The notes under the pieces were generated by a model. That model had not been told where the DNA came from. It worked only from the letters and a program-made list of their open reading frames with translations, and did not search any database. Source: AP-15 sp963814805 (GTDB taxonomy: Bacteria > Pseudomonadota > Alphaproteobacteria > ATCC43930 > CGMCC-115725). From it: DNA of 64,000 nt. Within the stretch, counting starts at the first letter, position 1, and each line of letters starts with the position of its first letter. Position numbers and translations under genes: made by a program. The DNA lies in NCBI GenBank assembly GCA_963814805.1, contig CAWFER010000012.1:1-64000 (forward strand). Reading direction: 5' to 3'. This document shows, one piece after another, positions 17,559-26,375 of the stretch.

Positions 17559-18101
17559 CTAGCCCTTCAGGTGCTCTTGCAGGCGCGGCATCAGCTCAAC
17601 GAAATTGCACGGGCGGAAGCGGTTGTCGAGCTGGTGCACCAGGATGTCTTCCCAGGCGTCGCGGCAGGCGCCGGGCGACCCCGGCAAGGCGAACAGATAG
17701 GTGCCGCCGGCGACCCCGGCGGTGGCCCGGCTCTGAATCGTCGAGGCGCCGATCTTGGCGTAGCTGAGCCAGCGGAACAGCTCGCCAAAGCCGGCGATCT
17801 GCTTTTCGTAAACCCGATGAAACGCCTCGGGGGTCACGTCGCGGCCGGTGACCCCGGTGCCGCCGGTGGAGATCACCACATCGATCTGCGGATCGCCGAT
17901 CCAGGCTTCGAGCTGGGCCACGATCGCGTCCGCTTCGTCGCGCACGATGCGCCGAGCAGCAATATGGTGCCCGGCGCTGGTCGCCAGATCGGCAAGCGTG
18001 TCGCCGGAGCGGTCCTGCGCCGCGTCGCGGGTGTCCGACACCGTCAACAGCGCAATGTAGACGGGCAGAAACGGGCGGGTTTCATCGAGCCGGCCGGGCA
18101 T
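17559..18101 (-). CDS. moaB: Molybdenum cofactor biosynthesis protein MoaB/MogA family
   Basis: 180 residues. The MoCF-domain motif 'VVISTGGTGVTGRDVTPEAF' and the later 'GGTYLFALPGSPGACRDAWE' identify the MoaB/Mog family, which binds molybdopterin and adenylylates it before MoeA inserts molybdenum. The ATG was chosen at 'MPGRLDETRPFLPVYIALLT'. It lies about 55 bases behind the uracil-DNA glycosylase gene on the same strand. The window also holds moeA and two molybdenum hydroxylases that need this cofactor. Confidence 0.88.
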   Translation of the reverse strand: MPGRLDETRPFLPVYIALLTVSDTRDAAQDRSGDTLADLATSAGHHIAARRIVRDEADAIVAQLEAWIGDPQIDVVISTGGTGVTGRDVTPEAFHRVYEKQIAGFGELFRWLSYAKIGASTIQSRATAGVAGGTYLFALPGSPGACRDAWEDILVHQLDNRFRPCNFVELMPRLQEHLKG

Positions 18102-18156
18102 GGCGATCGCTCCCTCCTGATGATGCCGCGAGGATAGCCCGGCCGTGCGCCGGCGG

Positions 18157-19027
18157 CTAGCCGGGCGCCCCTTCGGCGCCCAGCGAGCGCGTCGAGGCGG
18201 GCGCGCAGGGCCAACAGATCCTGCCAGGCCTCGCGCTTGCGCTCGGGCGCGCGCAGCAGAAACGAAGGGTGGAACATCGGCAGGGTCGGCGCCGGCCGGT
18301 CGAGCCCGGGTATGGCGAGGTCGAACCAGCGGCCGCGCAATCGAGTGATGCCGGGGCCGGGCGGCAACAAGGCGCGGGCCGCGGTGCCGCCGGCCAGCAC
18401 CAAGAGCCGGGGCCGGACCAGTGCGATGTGGCGCAATACGAACGGCAGGCAGGCGGCGATCTCGTCGGCGGTGGGGGTGCGGTTGCCGGGCGGGCGCCAG
18501 TAGATGACGTTGGTGATCAGGACGCCCGAGCGGTCGAGGTCGATCGCCGCCAGCATGCGGTCGAGCAATTGGCCGGCGCGCCCGACAAAGGGGCGGCCGA
18601 TGCGGTCCTCGTCGGCGCCGGGGGCTTCGCCGATGATCATGACCGGGGCCGCGGGATTGCCGTCGGCGATGACCGTGTTGGTCGCGGTGCGCTTCAGCCC
18701 GCAGCCTTCGAACCCGGCGATCGCCGCTTCGAGCGCGGCGATGGTGTCGGCGCGCGCCGCCGCGAGGCGCGCCGATTGCGCCGCCTCCCCCGGCGATTCG
18801 GCAAAGGCTGCGGGCGGCGAGGCCGCAACCGCGCGCACCTGGGCGGGCGAGCGCCCCGGCTGAACGGTGGGCGCGGCTGCCGCAGCGGGACGCGGCGCGG
18901 GCCGGACGAGCCGGTCCTGTGGCTCGTCGGCGATCGCCTCGTCCGCGCCCATCTCGACATACCAGCACAGCAGCGCCAGCGCCAGCGCGGGATTGCCGGG
19001 CTTCGTCCAATCGTCAGCGGAAGACAT
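18157..19027 (-). CDS. Uracil-DNA glycosylase, family 4-like
   Basis: Removes uracil from DNA. Motifs: 'MIIGEAPGADEDRIGRPFVG' (the active-site loop) and 'RAGQLLDRMLAAIDL', 'ITNVIYWRPPGNRTPTADE' and 'PMFHPSFLLR' (the C-terminal HPS loop). An Ala/Pro-rich linker precedes the domain, a form common in alphaproteobacteria. A one-base shift near 18180 would turn the run-on end into 'LGAEGAPG' and a TAG at 18157, which I take as the true stop. The ATG is at 'MSSADDWTKPGNPALALALL'. Confidence 0.88.
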
Positions 19028-19094
19028 CGACACCCAGATTACCACAGAGGCCGGCGGCGGGCGCGCGCATCGCATTCCGGGCGACGTTGCGCTG

Positions 19095-19110
19095 GCGCAA
19101 CATATTGTGC
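19095..19110. promoter_or_regulatory. NrdR-box-like site 1
   Basis: The core CAACATATTG (19098-19107) matches the NrdR core CWATATATWG at nine of ten positions. It lies 61 bases, about two NrdR spacings, upstream of the next box. Confidence 0.4.
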
Positions 19111-19155
19111 CGTTCAGCGCAAGCGACCCAAATTCTGTTGTCCGGATTTCGCGTG

Positions 19156-19202
19156 GCGCTATATTTGGTCGTGTGGACAAGCTCAACAGCTACATATTGC
19201 TT
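19156..19202. promoter_or_regulatory. Pair of NrdR boxes upstream of nrdJ
   Basis: The cores CTATATTTGG (19159-19168) and CTACATATTG (19190-19199) match the NrdR consensus at eight and nine of ten positions. They are 31 bases apart, the three-helical-turn spacing known for NrdR box pairs, and end about 40 bases before the nrdJ ATG. Repression of nrdJ by ATP/dATP-sensing NrdR is the expected consequence. Confidence 0.65.
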
Positions 19203-19240
19203 GCATCCGCTAGCCAGTAGCCGAGGCATGGGGGAAACGA

Positions 19241-22200
19241 ATGCATATCGCACGGCGCTTTACCACGGCGGGTCGGGATCCCTACGACGCGGTTCCGTTC
19301 CGGGTTGCGGAGAGCGAGATTCGCAATCCCGACGGCTCGGTCGTGTTCCAGGCCGAGGGGATCGAGGTCCCGGCCGAATGGAGCCAGGTCGCCTGCGACA
19401 TCCTCGCCCAGAAATATTTCCGCAAGGCCGGGATGCCGGCCCACCTGGCGCCCGTCGCGGAAGACGGGGTTCCGCCCTGGCTGTGGCGGCGCACGGCCGA
19501 CCGCGATGCCCTGGCCGCCCTGCCCGAGAGCCAGCGCCATGAGGGCGAGACCAGCGCCCGCCAGGTGTTCGATCGGATGGCCGGGACCTGGACCTATTGG
19601 GGCTGGAAGGGCGGTTATTTCAATGGCGAAGAGGACGCCCGCGCGTTTTATGACGAGATCCGGCTGATGCTGGCGCGGCAGATGGGGGCGCCCAATTCGC
19701 CGCAATGGTTCAACACCGGGCTCCACTGGGCTTATGGCATCGACGGCCCGGCGCAGGGGCACTATTACGTCGACTATCGCAGCGGCGAGCTCGTCGTATC
19801 GGCCAGCGCCTACGAGCACCCGCAGCCGCATGCCTGCTTTATCCAAAGTGTCGCCGACGATCTCGTCAATGAGGGCGGGATCATGGATCTGTGGGTGCGC
19901 GAGGCGCGGATCTTCAAATATGGCTCGGGCTCGGGCTCGAACTTCTCGAAACTGCGCGGCGATGGCGAGCGGCTCTCAGGCGGCGGCCGCTCCTCGGGGC
20001 TGATGAGCTTCCTCAGAATCGGCGACCGAGCCGCCGGCGCGATCAAATCGGGCGGCACCACAAGGCGCGCGGCCAAGATGGTGATCGTCGACATCGATCA
20101 CCCCGACATCGAAACCTTTATCGACTGGAAGGTGGTCGAGGAGCAGAAGGTCGCGGCCCTGGTCGCCGGCTCCAAGCTCGCCGCGCGGCATCTGAACCGG
20201 GTCATGGCCGCGTGCCGGGAGGCGCCCGGCGATGGCGCCGATCCGTGCGACCCGGCGCAGAACCCGGCCTTGAAGCACCAGATCCGCGCCGCGCGCCGCG
20301 CGCTGATCCCGGAAAACTGCATCCAGCGGGTGATCCAGTTCGCCCGCCAAGGCTATGCCTCGGTCGACTTCCGCACCTACGACACCGATTGGGATTCCGA
20401 GGCCTATCTGACCGTGGCCGGGCAGAATTCCAATAATTCAGTGCGGGTCTCGAACGATTTTCTCGATCGCGTCGAAGCCGACGGCGCGTGGGAATTGATC
20501 CGGCGCACCGACGGCAAAATCGCCAAAACCCTGCAGGCGCGCGCCTTGTGGGACCGGATCGGGCACGCCGCCTGGGCCTCGGCCGATCCCGGCCTGCAAT
20601 TCGACGCGACGATCAACGACTGGCACACCTGCCCGCAGAGCGGCCGCATCAACGCCTCCAACCCGTGCTCGGAATACAACTTCCTCGATGACACCGCCTG
20701 CAACCTCGCCTCGCTCAACCTGATGGCGTTCCGCGGCAAGGATGGCCGGTTCGACGCCGAGGCCTTTGCCCATGCGGTGCGGCTGTGGACCCTGGTGCTC
20801 GAAATCTCGGTGATGATGGCGCAGTTCCCCTCGCGCGAGATTGCCCGCCGCTCCTTCGTCTTCCGCACCCTCGGCCTCGGCTACGCCAATCTCGGCGGCC
20901 TGTTGATGGCGATGGGCATCGCCTATGACAGCGCCGAGGGGCGCGCGCTCGCCGCCGCGATTACCGCCTTGCTGACCGGCGCCAGCTACGCCGCCTCGGC
21001 CGAGATGGCCGGCGACCCCGGGTTGATTCCCGGGGCGCCTTTCCCGGCTACGCGCTCAACCGCGAAGGCATGCTGCGGGTCATTCGCAACCACCGTCGCG
21101 CCGCCCATGGCGAGAGCGCGGGGTATGAGGGCCTATCGATCCTCCCGACGCCGCTCGACGCCGCGAACTGCCCGGACCCGCAGCTGGTCGAGGCGGCGCG
21201 CCGCAGCTGGGACGCCGCGCTCGCGCTCGGCGAACAGCACGGCTTCCGCAACGCCCAGGCGACGGTGATCGCGCCGACCGGCACGATCGGCCTGGTCATG
21301 GATTGCGACACCACCGGCATCGAGCCCGATTTCGCGCTCGTTAAATTCAAGAAGCTGGCCGGCGGCGGCTATTTCAAGATCATCAACCGGGCGGTGCCGC
21401 AGGCGCTCGCAGGCCTCGGCTACAATGCCGCCGAGATCGCCGCGATCGAGCGGTATGCGCTGGGCCACGGCGCCCTCAGCGGCGGCCCCGCGATCAACCA
21501 CCAGAGTTTGCGCGCCAAGGGCTTCGACGACCGTGCGCTTGCCGCCGCCGAAGCGGCGCTCGCCACCGCCTTCGACATCAAATTCGTCTTCAACAAATGG
21601 ACCCTCGGCGAGGAGTTCTGCGCCGGGCGGCTCGGCCTCGCGCCGGGGGCGCTCGATCAGCCGGGCTTCGATCTGTTGGCCGCGCTCGGCTTCAGCCGGG
21701 CCGAGATCGAGGCCGCCAATACCTGGTGCTGCGGGGCGATGACCTTGGAAGGCGCGCCGCATTTGAAGCCCGAGCACCTGGCCGTGTTCGACTGCGCCAG
21801 CCCGTGCGGGCCGACCGGCGCCCGCGCGTTGTCGGCCGAAAGCCACATCCGGATGATGGCGGCGGCGCAGCCCTTCATCTCGGGGGCGATCTCGAAGACC
21901 ATCAACATGCCGAACGCGGCGACGGTCGAGGACTGCAAGAGCGCCTACCTGTTGTCGTGGCGGCTCGGCCTCAAATCGACCGCGCTCTATCGCGACGGCT
22001 CGAAATTGTCGCAGCCATTGGCGGCGAGCCTCTTCGGCGACGACGAGGAGGCCGAGGACCAGGCGGCCGAACTCTACGAGCTATCGCCGGCGCAGCGCGC
22101 GCCGCTGGTCGCCGAGCGGATCGTCGAACGGGTCGTCGAGCGCGTGGTCGAGAAGGTGGTCCAGCGCGGCGAGCGCCGCCGGCTCCCCAACCGGCGCAAG

Positions 22201-22950
22201 GGCTACACGCAAAAGGCCACGGTCGGCGGCCACAAGGTCTATCTGCGCACCGGCGAGCACGAGGACGGCCGCTTGGCCGAACTTTTCATCGACATGCATA
22301 AGGAGGGCTCGGCCTTCCGCTCGCTGATGCACAATTTCGCGATCGCGATCTCGATGGGCCTGCAATACGGGGTGCCGCTCGAAGAGTTCGTCGAGAGTTT
22401 CACGTTCAGCCGGTTCGAGCCGTCGGGCATCGTCGAGGGCAACGACGCGATCAAGATGGCGACCTCGATCCTCGACTACATCTTTCGCGAATTGGCGATC
22501 TCGTATCTCGGCCGCGACGACCTCGCTCATGCCGAGCTCGCCGATCTGTTGCCCGACGCGGTCGGCAAGGGCGAAGCGCAATCGAGCCTGGCCGCGCCCG
22601 GCGACGAGCGCCGCGCCGAAACCGCGTCCCGCGAGCCGGAGCCGTGGCCGGCCGAGGAGCTGGCGCTGATGCAGCGGATGACCTCGAACGGCTATGTCCG
22701 CAACAAGCTGACCGTGCTGCACGGCGGCGCCGGCCGCGCCACAGCCGCCGCCGCGCTCGCCCTCGCCGACCCGTTGTCCGAGGCCGAGATCGAGCCCGAC
22801 ACCCTGGCGCTGCGCCTGGAACGCATCCGCGCCGCCCGCATCCGCGGCTACGAAGGCGACAGCTGCGGCGAATGCGGCAACTTCACCCTGATCCGCAACG
22901 GCACCTGCCTAAAATGCGACACCTGCGGCGCGACGAGTGGTTGCAGTTAG
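19241..22950 (+). CDS. nrdJ: Adenosylcobalamin-dependent ribonucleotide reductase (class II)
   Basis: About 1236 residues; makes deoxyribonucleotides using vitamin B12 and no oxygen. Landmarks: 'MGAPNSPQWFNTGLHWAYG', 'HACFIQSVADDL', 'EARIFKYGSGSGSNFSKLRG', the active-site 'NPCSEYNFLDDTACNLASLN', 'VIAPTGTIGLVMDCDTTGIE', 'FISGAISKTINMPN', and the zinc-ribbon end 'GDSCGECGNFTLIRNGTCLK' with 'CDTCGATSGC'. One frame change lies near 21045, where 'tttcccggctac' lacks a base relative to the expected 'FPGYALNREGML'. The ATG has GGGGGA upstream. NrdR-like boxes precede it. Confidence 0.95.
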
Positions 22951-22974
22951 AAGAATTCTTCAGCAAGATAGGCC

Positions 22975-23475
22975 ATGAATCCGACTTCTAGCATATTCGG
23001 CTGGTCCATACTCGCCGCCACGTTTTTAGGGCCAATCGCGGCCGTTATAACGACAAGGTATGTGGACCAACTACGAGATCGGGGCGCTAGGAGACTTGCC
23101 CTCTTCAGGACGCTCATGGCCACGCGTCGCTCTTTCCTCTCTCTAGAACATATTAGCGCGCTGAATCAAGTTGAAGTGGAATTTCAGAAGGATGCCAAGG
23201 TAATTAACGCTTATAGAGATTACATGAGACACCTTAGCAAGCCATTCGATCAGAAGGAAAACGATCGAGTTGCACGCGAACGACAATCCTTACGCACCAA
23301 AATTCTGTCGGAGATGGCGAAAAATCTGGGTATCCGTGTCGAACAACTGGATATCTTTGAGGGAGGATACATCCCACAAGGACACATTGACATAGAACGG
23401 GAGCAGGCTACAATTCGGCATCTCATCTTCTTAGTGAGATCGCCGACGGGAAACGCTCGTTTCCGATCGAGATAA
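22975..23475 (+). CDS. DUF6680-type membrane-anchored protein of unknown function
   Basis: 166 residues. One N-terminal transmembrane helix ('FGWSILAATFLGPIAAVITT') is followed by 'RYVDQLRDRGARRLALFRTL' and 'MATRRSFLSLEHISALNQVE', the pattern of DUF6680 proteins, and a charged helical cytoplasmic part. Base composition and codon use are visibly AT-richer than in the neighbours, suggesting recent acquisition. A palindromic repeat follows 44 bases after the stop. No function is known to me. Confidence 0.65.
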   Translation: MNPTSSIFGWSILAATFLGPIAAVITTRYVDQLRDRGARRLALFRTLMATRRSFLSLEHISALNQVEVEFQKDAKVINAYRDYMRHLSKPFDQKENDRVARERQSLRTKILSEMAKNLGIRVEQLDIFEGGYIPQGHIDIEREQATIRHLIFLVRSPTGNARFRSR

Positions 23476-23514
23476 GAACCGGACCGCTTCCGCAGGAACA
23501 GATCCGCATCGAGC

Positions 23515-23548
23515 GTAGGGCGGATTAGCGGAGCGTAATCCGCCACGA
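23515..23548. repeat. Interspersed palindrome (GTAGGGCGGATTA type)
   Basis: GGCGGATTA (23519-23527), eight bases, then TAATCCGCC (23536-23544), preceded by GCGTA. It is the same family as the repeat near 60.2 kb and sits directly behind the low-GC DUF6680 gene. Confidence 0.75.
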
Positions 23549-23662
23549 ATTGTGATCGAGAGCGCGCTTCGCGCGTCCGGCGCGGCGCTGCCCTGCTCGA
23601 AACTTCCGAGCGGCGGAGGGGCGGGTCCCGGCCGTCGCCGAAATGACCGTCCCGCTCCGGGC

Positions 23663-23826
23663 GATTGCGGTGCGGGGTGGGGCCGCCTCGGCCGTTGGCG
23701 CGCAATCCCACCGTGGCCCGCCATAGCAGGTGGGCGCCACGTGTCGAAGCCACAACTCCGACAGAGATAGCCCCCATGAGGTAGGTATCGGCCCCGGGGT
23801 AACATGCGGCCTGACGCACCGCGCAG
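23663..23826 (-). ncRNA. ssrS: 6S RNA (ssrS) candidate
   Basis: It lies directly downstream of zapA on the same strand, the conserved position of 6S RNA. The ends can close a stem: GCGGTGCG (plus 23815-23822, read as complement) pairs with CGCACCGC (complement of 23667-23674), and the next GGCCGC/GCGGCC segments also pair. In between, 'CCCCGGGGCCGATACC' and 'GTGGCGCCCACC' resemble conserved parts of 6S RNA around the central bubble. The ~160-base length fits. 6S RNA sequesters the sigma-70 holoenzyme. Confidence 0.65.
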
Positions 23827-23846
23827 CTCCACCCTGCCGGTTGAAG

Positions 23847-24185
23847 CTAGGGGCTCTCCAGCCGCGCCGCAAGGGCCTCGATCCGCTGGGCGACGCCGTG
23901 GACGCCGCTCGCCGCATTATCGGCGGCCTCGGCGGCCGCGGTTTCGGCGGCGCGGACCCGGCTGCGCTCCTGTTGCAGCGCCTCGTTGGCGTCGGACAAT
24001 TCGTCGGCGATGACGAGGGCCGCCAGCAGCAGCAGGCGGGCTTCGCCGACCTGGCCCACGTCCTTGACGAACTCGCCGACCCGCGCATCGACATATTGAG
24101 CGAGCCGGCGGATGCGCGGCTCCTGCCCCTCGTCGCAGATGATCTTGTAGGGATGGCCGTTAACCGTTACCGCGACCTGGCTCAC
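23847..24185 (-). CDS. zapA: Cell division protein ZapA
   Basis: 112 residues. The N-terminal domain 'VAVTVNGHPYKIICDEGQEP', then 'RIRRLAQYVDARVGEFVKDV' and 'LLLAALVIADELSDANEALQ', is typical of ZapA, which bundles FtsZ filaments at the division ring. The C-terminal half is a coiled coil. It starts at GTG 24185, right behind the small DUF4164-like gene (gap of one base), and is followed by 6S RNA. Confidence 0.9.
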   Translation of the reverse strand: MSQVAVTVNGHPYKIICDEGQEPRIRRLAQYVDARVGEFVKDVGQVGEARLLLLAALVIADELSDANEALQQERSRVRAAETAAAEAADNAASGVHGVAQRIEALAARLESP

Positions 24186-24186
24186 C

Positions 24187-24413
24187 TCACTCCTCCCCCG
24201 CAAGCGCCCGGCCGACCCGGGCAAGAGCGCCTTCGACCCGGGCGGCGATTTCGCCGGCGATTTCGCCGGTCGCCGCCGGCAGCGGCGCGGCTTCGGCTTC
24301 GCCCGCGGCCTCCGGCCGGAGCGCGCCGGCGGCGGCGCCGGGCGCCGGCAAGCGACCTCCAGCCGGGCCACGGCCCGTTCGAGGCGTTCGAGCGCCTCGT
24401 CGAGCCGGCTCAT
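24187..24413 (-). CDS. DUF4164-like coiled-coil protein upstream of zapA
   Basis: It begins 'MSRLDEALERLERAVARLEV', a coiled-coil start typical of the small proteins encoded just before zapA in alphaproteobacteria. A frame change near 24340 leads into 'EAAPLPAATGEIAGEIAARV' and ends 'ALARVGRALAGEE' at 24187, immediately before the zapA GTG. About 75 residues after correction. The exact role is unknown; its position suggests the division or Z-ring context. Confidence 0.6.
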
Positions 24414-24537
24414 CGCCCCGGCCGCCCGCCGCCGGCTCTGCGCCAGGCAAAGCCGGGCGAAAGACCGCTCCGCGGCCTGGACCAACGAGCAGATCTGGAC
24501 TGGTCGGCAGAATTGGCCGCGAGCCCGGGGCGGCGCA

Positions 24538-24942
24538 TCAGGTCGCGGCGTGACCCTGCGGCGCCGGCTCGTCCTTGTCGAAATCGAATTCGACCTTGGC
24601 GCCGTGCGGATCGTTGAAAAACAATTGCCAGATGCCGCCGCCGGGCAGGCGCCGCAGCTCGTACTCGATGCCCTCGCGCTTCAGGGTCGAGACCGTGGCG
24701 GGCAGGTCCTTGGCGCTGAACGCCATGTGGTCGAGCACCCCGGCGCGCTCGGCCGGCAGCGGGTCGCGATGGATCACATGCAGGATCGGCATGTCGCCGC
24801 TCTCGGCATAGAGCCACCAGCCGGGAAACTGGAACGGCGGACGCCAGCCGACCCGGAACCCGAACAGGTCGCAATAGAAGCGGCGGGTCGCTTCGAGGTC
24901 GTCGCTCAACACGGTGAAATGGTTCATTGCGGCCACGCTCAT
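24538..24942 (-). CDS. VOC-family (glyoxalase/bleomycin-resistance fold) protein
   Basis: 134 residues. It begins 'MSVAAMNHFTVLSDDLEATR' and contains 'FYCDLFGFRVGWRPPFQFPG', 'GVLDHMAFSAKD' and 'LFFNDPHGAKVEFDFD'. The metal-site pattern H (residue 8), H (near 76), E (near 122) fits a vicinal oxygen chelate enzyme. The intact frame and a conserved FNDP-G-x-x-x-E-F end support a real gene. The substrate is unknown. Confidence 0.82.
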   Translation of the reverse strand: MSVAAMNHFTVLSDDLEATRRFYCDLFGFRVGWRPPFQFPGWWLYAESGDMPILHVIHRDPLPAERAGVLDHMAFSAKDLPATVSTLKREGIEYELRRLPGGGIWQLFFNDPHGAKVEFDFDKDEPAPQGHAAT

Positions 24943-25169
24943 GCGGGGGCTCCTTTCGCTGATATGGAAGGCCGCGCGCGCAGATCGGCCGCCGCGGCCC
25001 GCAACCAAGATGTGGCGGAAGCGCCGCGCGTCGTCAATCGCCAGTCGCGCTGCGGCGGCGGTGCTGGCGCGAGTATTTGCGGCGAAAACCGCTTCGACGG
25101 TGATCGGCGAGCGGATGATTCGCCTGATCGCTCGGCGGGCCTGGCGATCCGGCCGCTCCATGCCGGCGA

Positions 25170-25244
<75 letters not shown>

Positions 25245-25366
25245 TTGCCCCCGGCCGGCCGGGCAGGATACGGGCGAGGGTGATAGCGAAAACCCGCCGC
25301 CGAGGCAAGCGCACGGCCGGGCCCGATTGCCGGCGCGACACTGTCGAGGCGATCTTGCATCCGATC

Positions 25367-25740
25367 ATGCTGCTGGCCGAAGCCGTCCTCGCCGCCCATG
25401 TGGCGATCATCCTGTTCAATCTGTTCGGCCTGATCGCGGTTCCGCTCGGGTCGGCGTGCGGCTGGCGCTTTGTGCATGTCGCCTGGTGGCGGCTGCTGCA
25501 CCTGGCGCTGCTGGCGGCGGTCGCGGGGCAGGCGCTCGCCGGCCGCGCCTGCCTATTGACCGTCGTGGGAAAGCGAACTCGCCGGGAGTGGGGCGCGACC
25601 GGCGCCGTTGATTATGAGCTGGGTCGACCGGATAATCTACTGGCAGCTGCCGATCTGGGTATTTGCCGCGCTTTATGCGCTGGTGTTCGGCTACGCCCTG
25701 GCGTTGTTGTGGCTGGCGCCGCTGCGGCTGACGCGGTAAG
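25367..25740 (+). CDS. DUF2784 membrane protein (frameshifted)
   Basis: About 124 residues with several transmembrane helices. The N-terminal part 'LAAHVAIILFNLFGLIAVPL' and 'WRFVHVAWWRLLHLALLAAV' matches DUF2784. After 'CLLTVV' a one-base shift near 25570 leads into 'ESELAGSGARPAPLIMSWVD' and 'FAALYALVFGYALALLWLAP'. Together these give a family-length inner-membrane protein of unknown function. Confidence 0.7.
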
Positions 25741-25822
25741 GAAATTTGCCGCCCGGCGCGGGTTTGCAGTAAGCTTGTGCGTTGAGCCGGCCCCGCTGTC
25801 GGGCGCGTCAAGGAGGATCTTT

Positions 25823-26326
25823 ATGGGCTATAGTCTCGGACGGTTCTCGAGCGAATGCCACCGCATCCTTAAGGGGGATCCCGGTGTCGAGGGGCGCAAG
25901 CAGGTGTGCGCGCTGGTGCAAGAGGTGCTGAAGGACGAGGATTTCGTCAAGACGCATCTCGGCGACGACGTGCCCGAACGAAAGATCCTGTTCGAGGATC
26001 CGGAGCTCGGCTTTTGCATTCTGGGCCACGTCCACCATGGCGCCAAGGACAGCAACCCGCACGATCACGGCCCCTCCTGGGCGATTTACGGCCAGGCGCG
26101 CGGCGAGACGATCATGACCGACTACGCCGCTGTCGCCCGCCCGGGCGAGGGCAAGCCCGGCAAGGCGCGGCCGGTCAAGGATTATACGCTGAAGCCCGGC
26201 ATGGCCTATCTTTACAACGAGGGCGATCTGCACTCGCCGCGGCGCGACGGCCCGACCCGGCTGATCCGCATCGAAGGCCGGAACATGGAGAAGGTCAAGC
26301 GCTATCCCTACGAACGGGTTTCGTAA
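25823..26326 (+). CDS. Cupin-fold protein
   Basis: 167 residues, with AAGGAGG seven bases before the ATG. The segment 'LGHVHHGAKDSNPHDHGPSW' supplies a cluster of histidines followed by a glutamate-containing strand ('AIYGQARGETIMTDY'), and a second motif is 'MAYLYNEGDLHSPRRDG'. This is a metal-binding double-stranded beta-helix, possibly a dioxygenase-like enzyme (related in pattern to thiol dioxygenases). The substrate is not evident. It is followed by the moeA fusion on the same strand. Confidence 0.7.
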   Translation: MGYSLGRFSSECHRILKGDPGVEGRKQVCALVQEVLKDEDFVKTHLGDDVPERKILFEDPELGFCILGHVHHGAKDSNPHDHGPSWAIYGQARGETIMTDYAAVARPGEGKPGKARPVKDYTLKPGMAYLYNEGDLHSPRRDGPTRLIRIEGRNMEKVKRYPYERVS

Positions 26327-26375
26327 GGAGGCGGGCGGCGGACCGCCGCACGCTGGCGGGGCCGGCGCGGCGGCG

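Noticed and set aside
19084..19099. GTTGCGC-TG-GCGCAAC inverted repeat before nrdJ as a riboswitch element
   Set aside because: The two-base loop is too short for a stable RNA hairpin and no B12-box sequence was seen. NrdR sites explain the region better.
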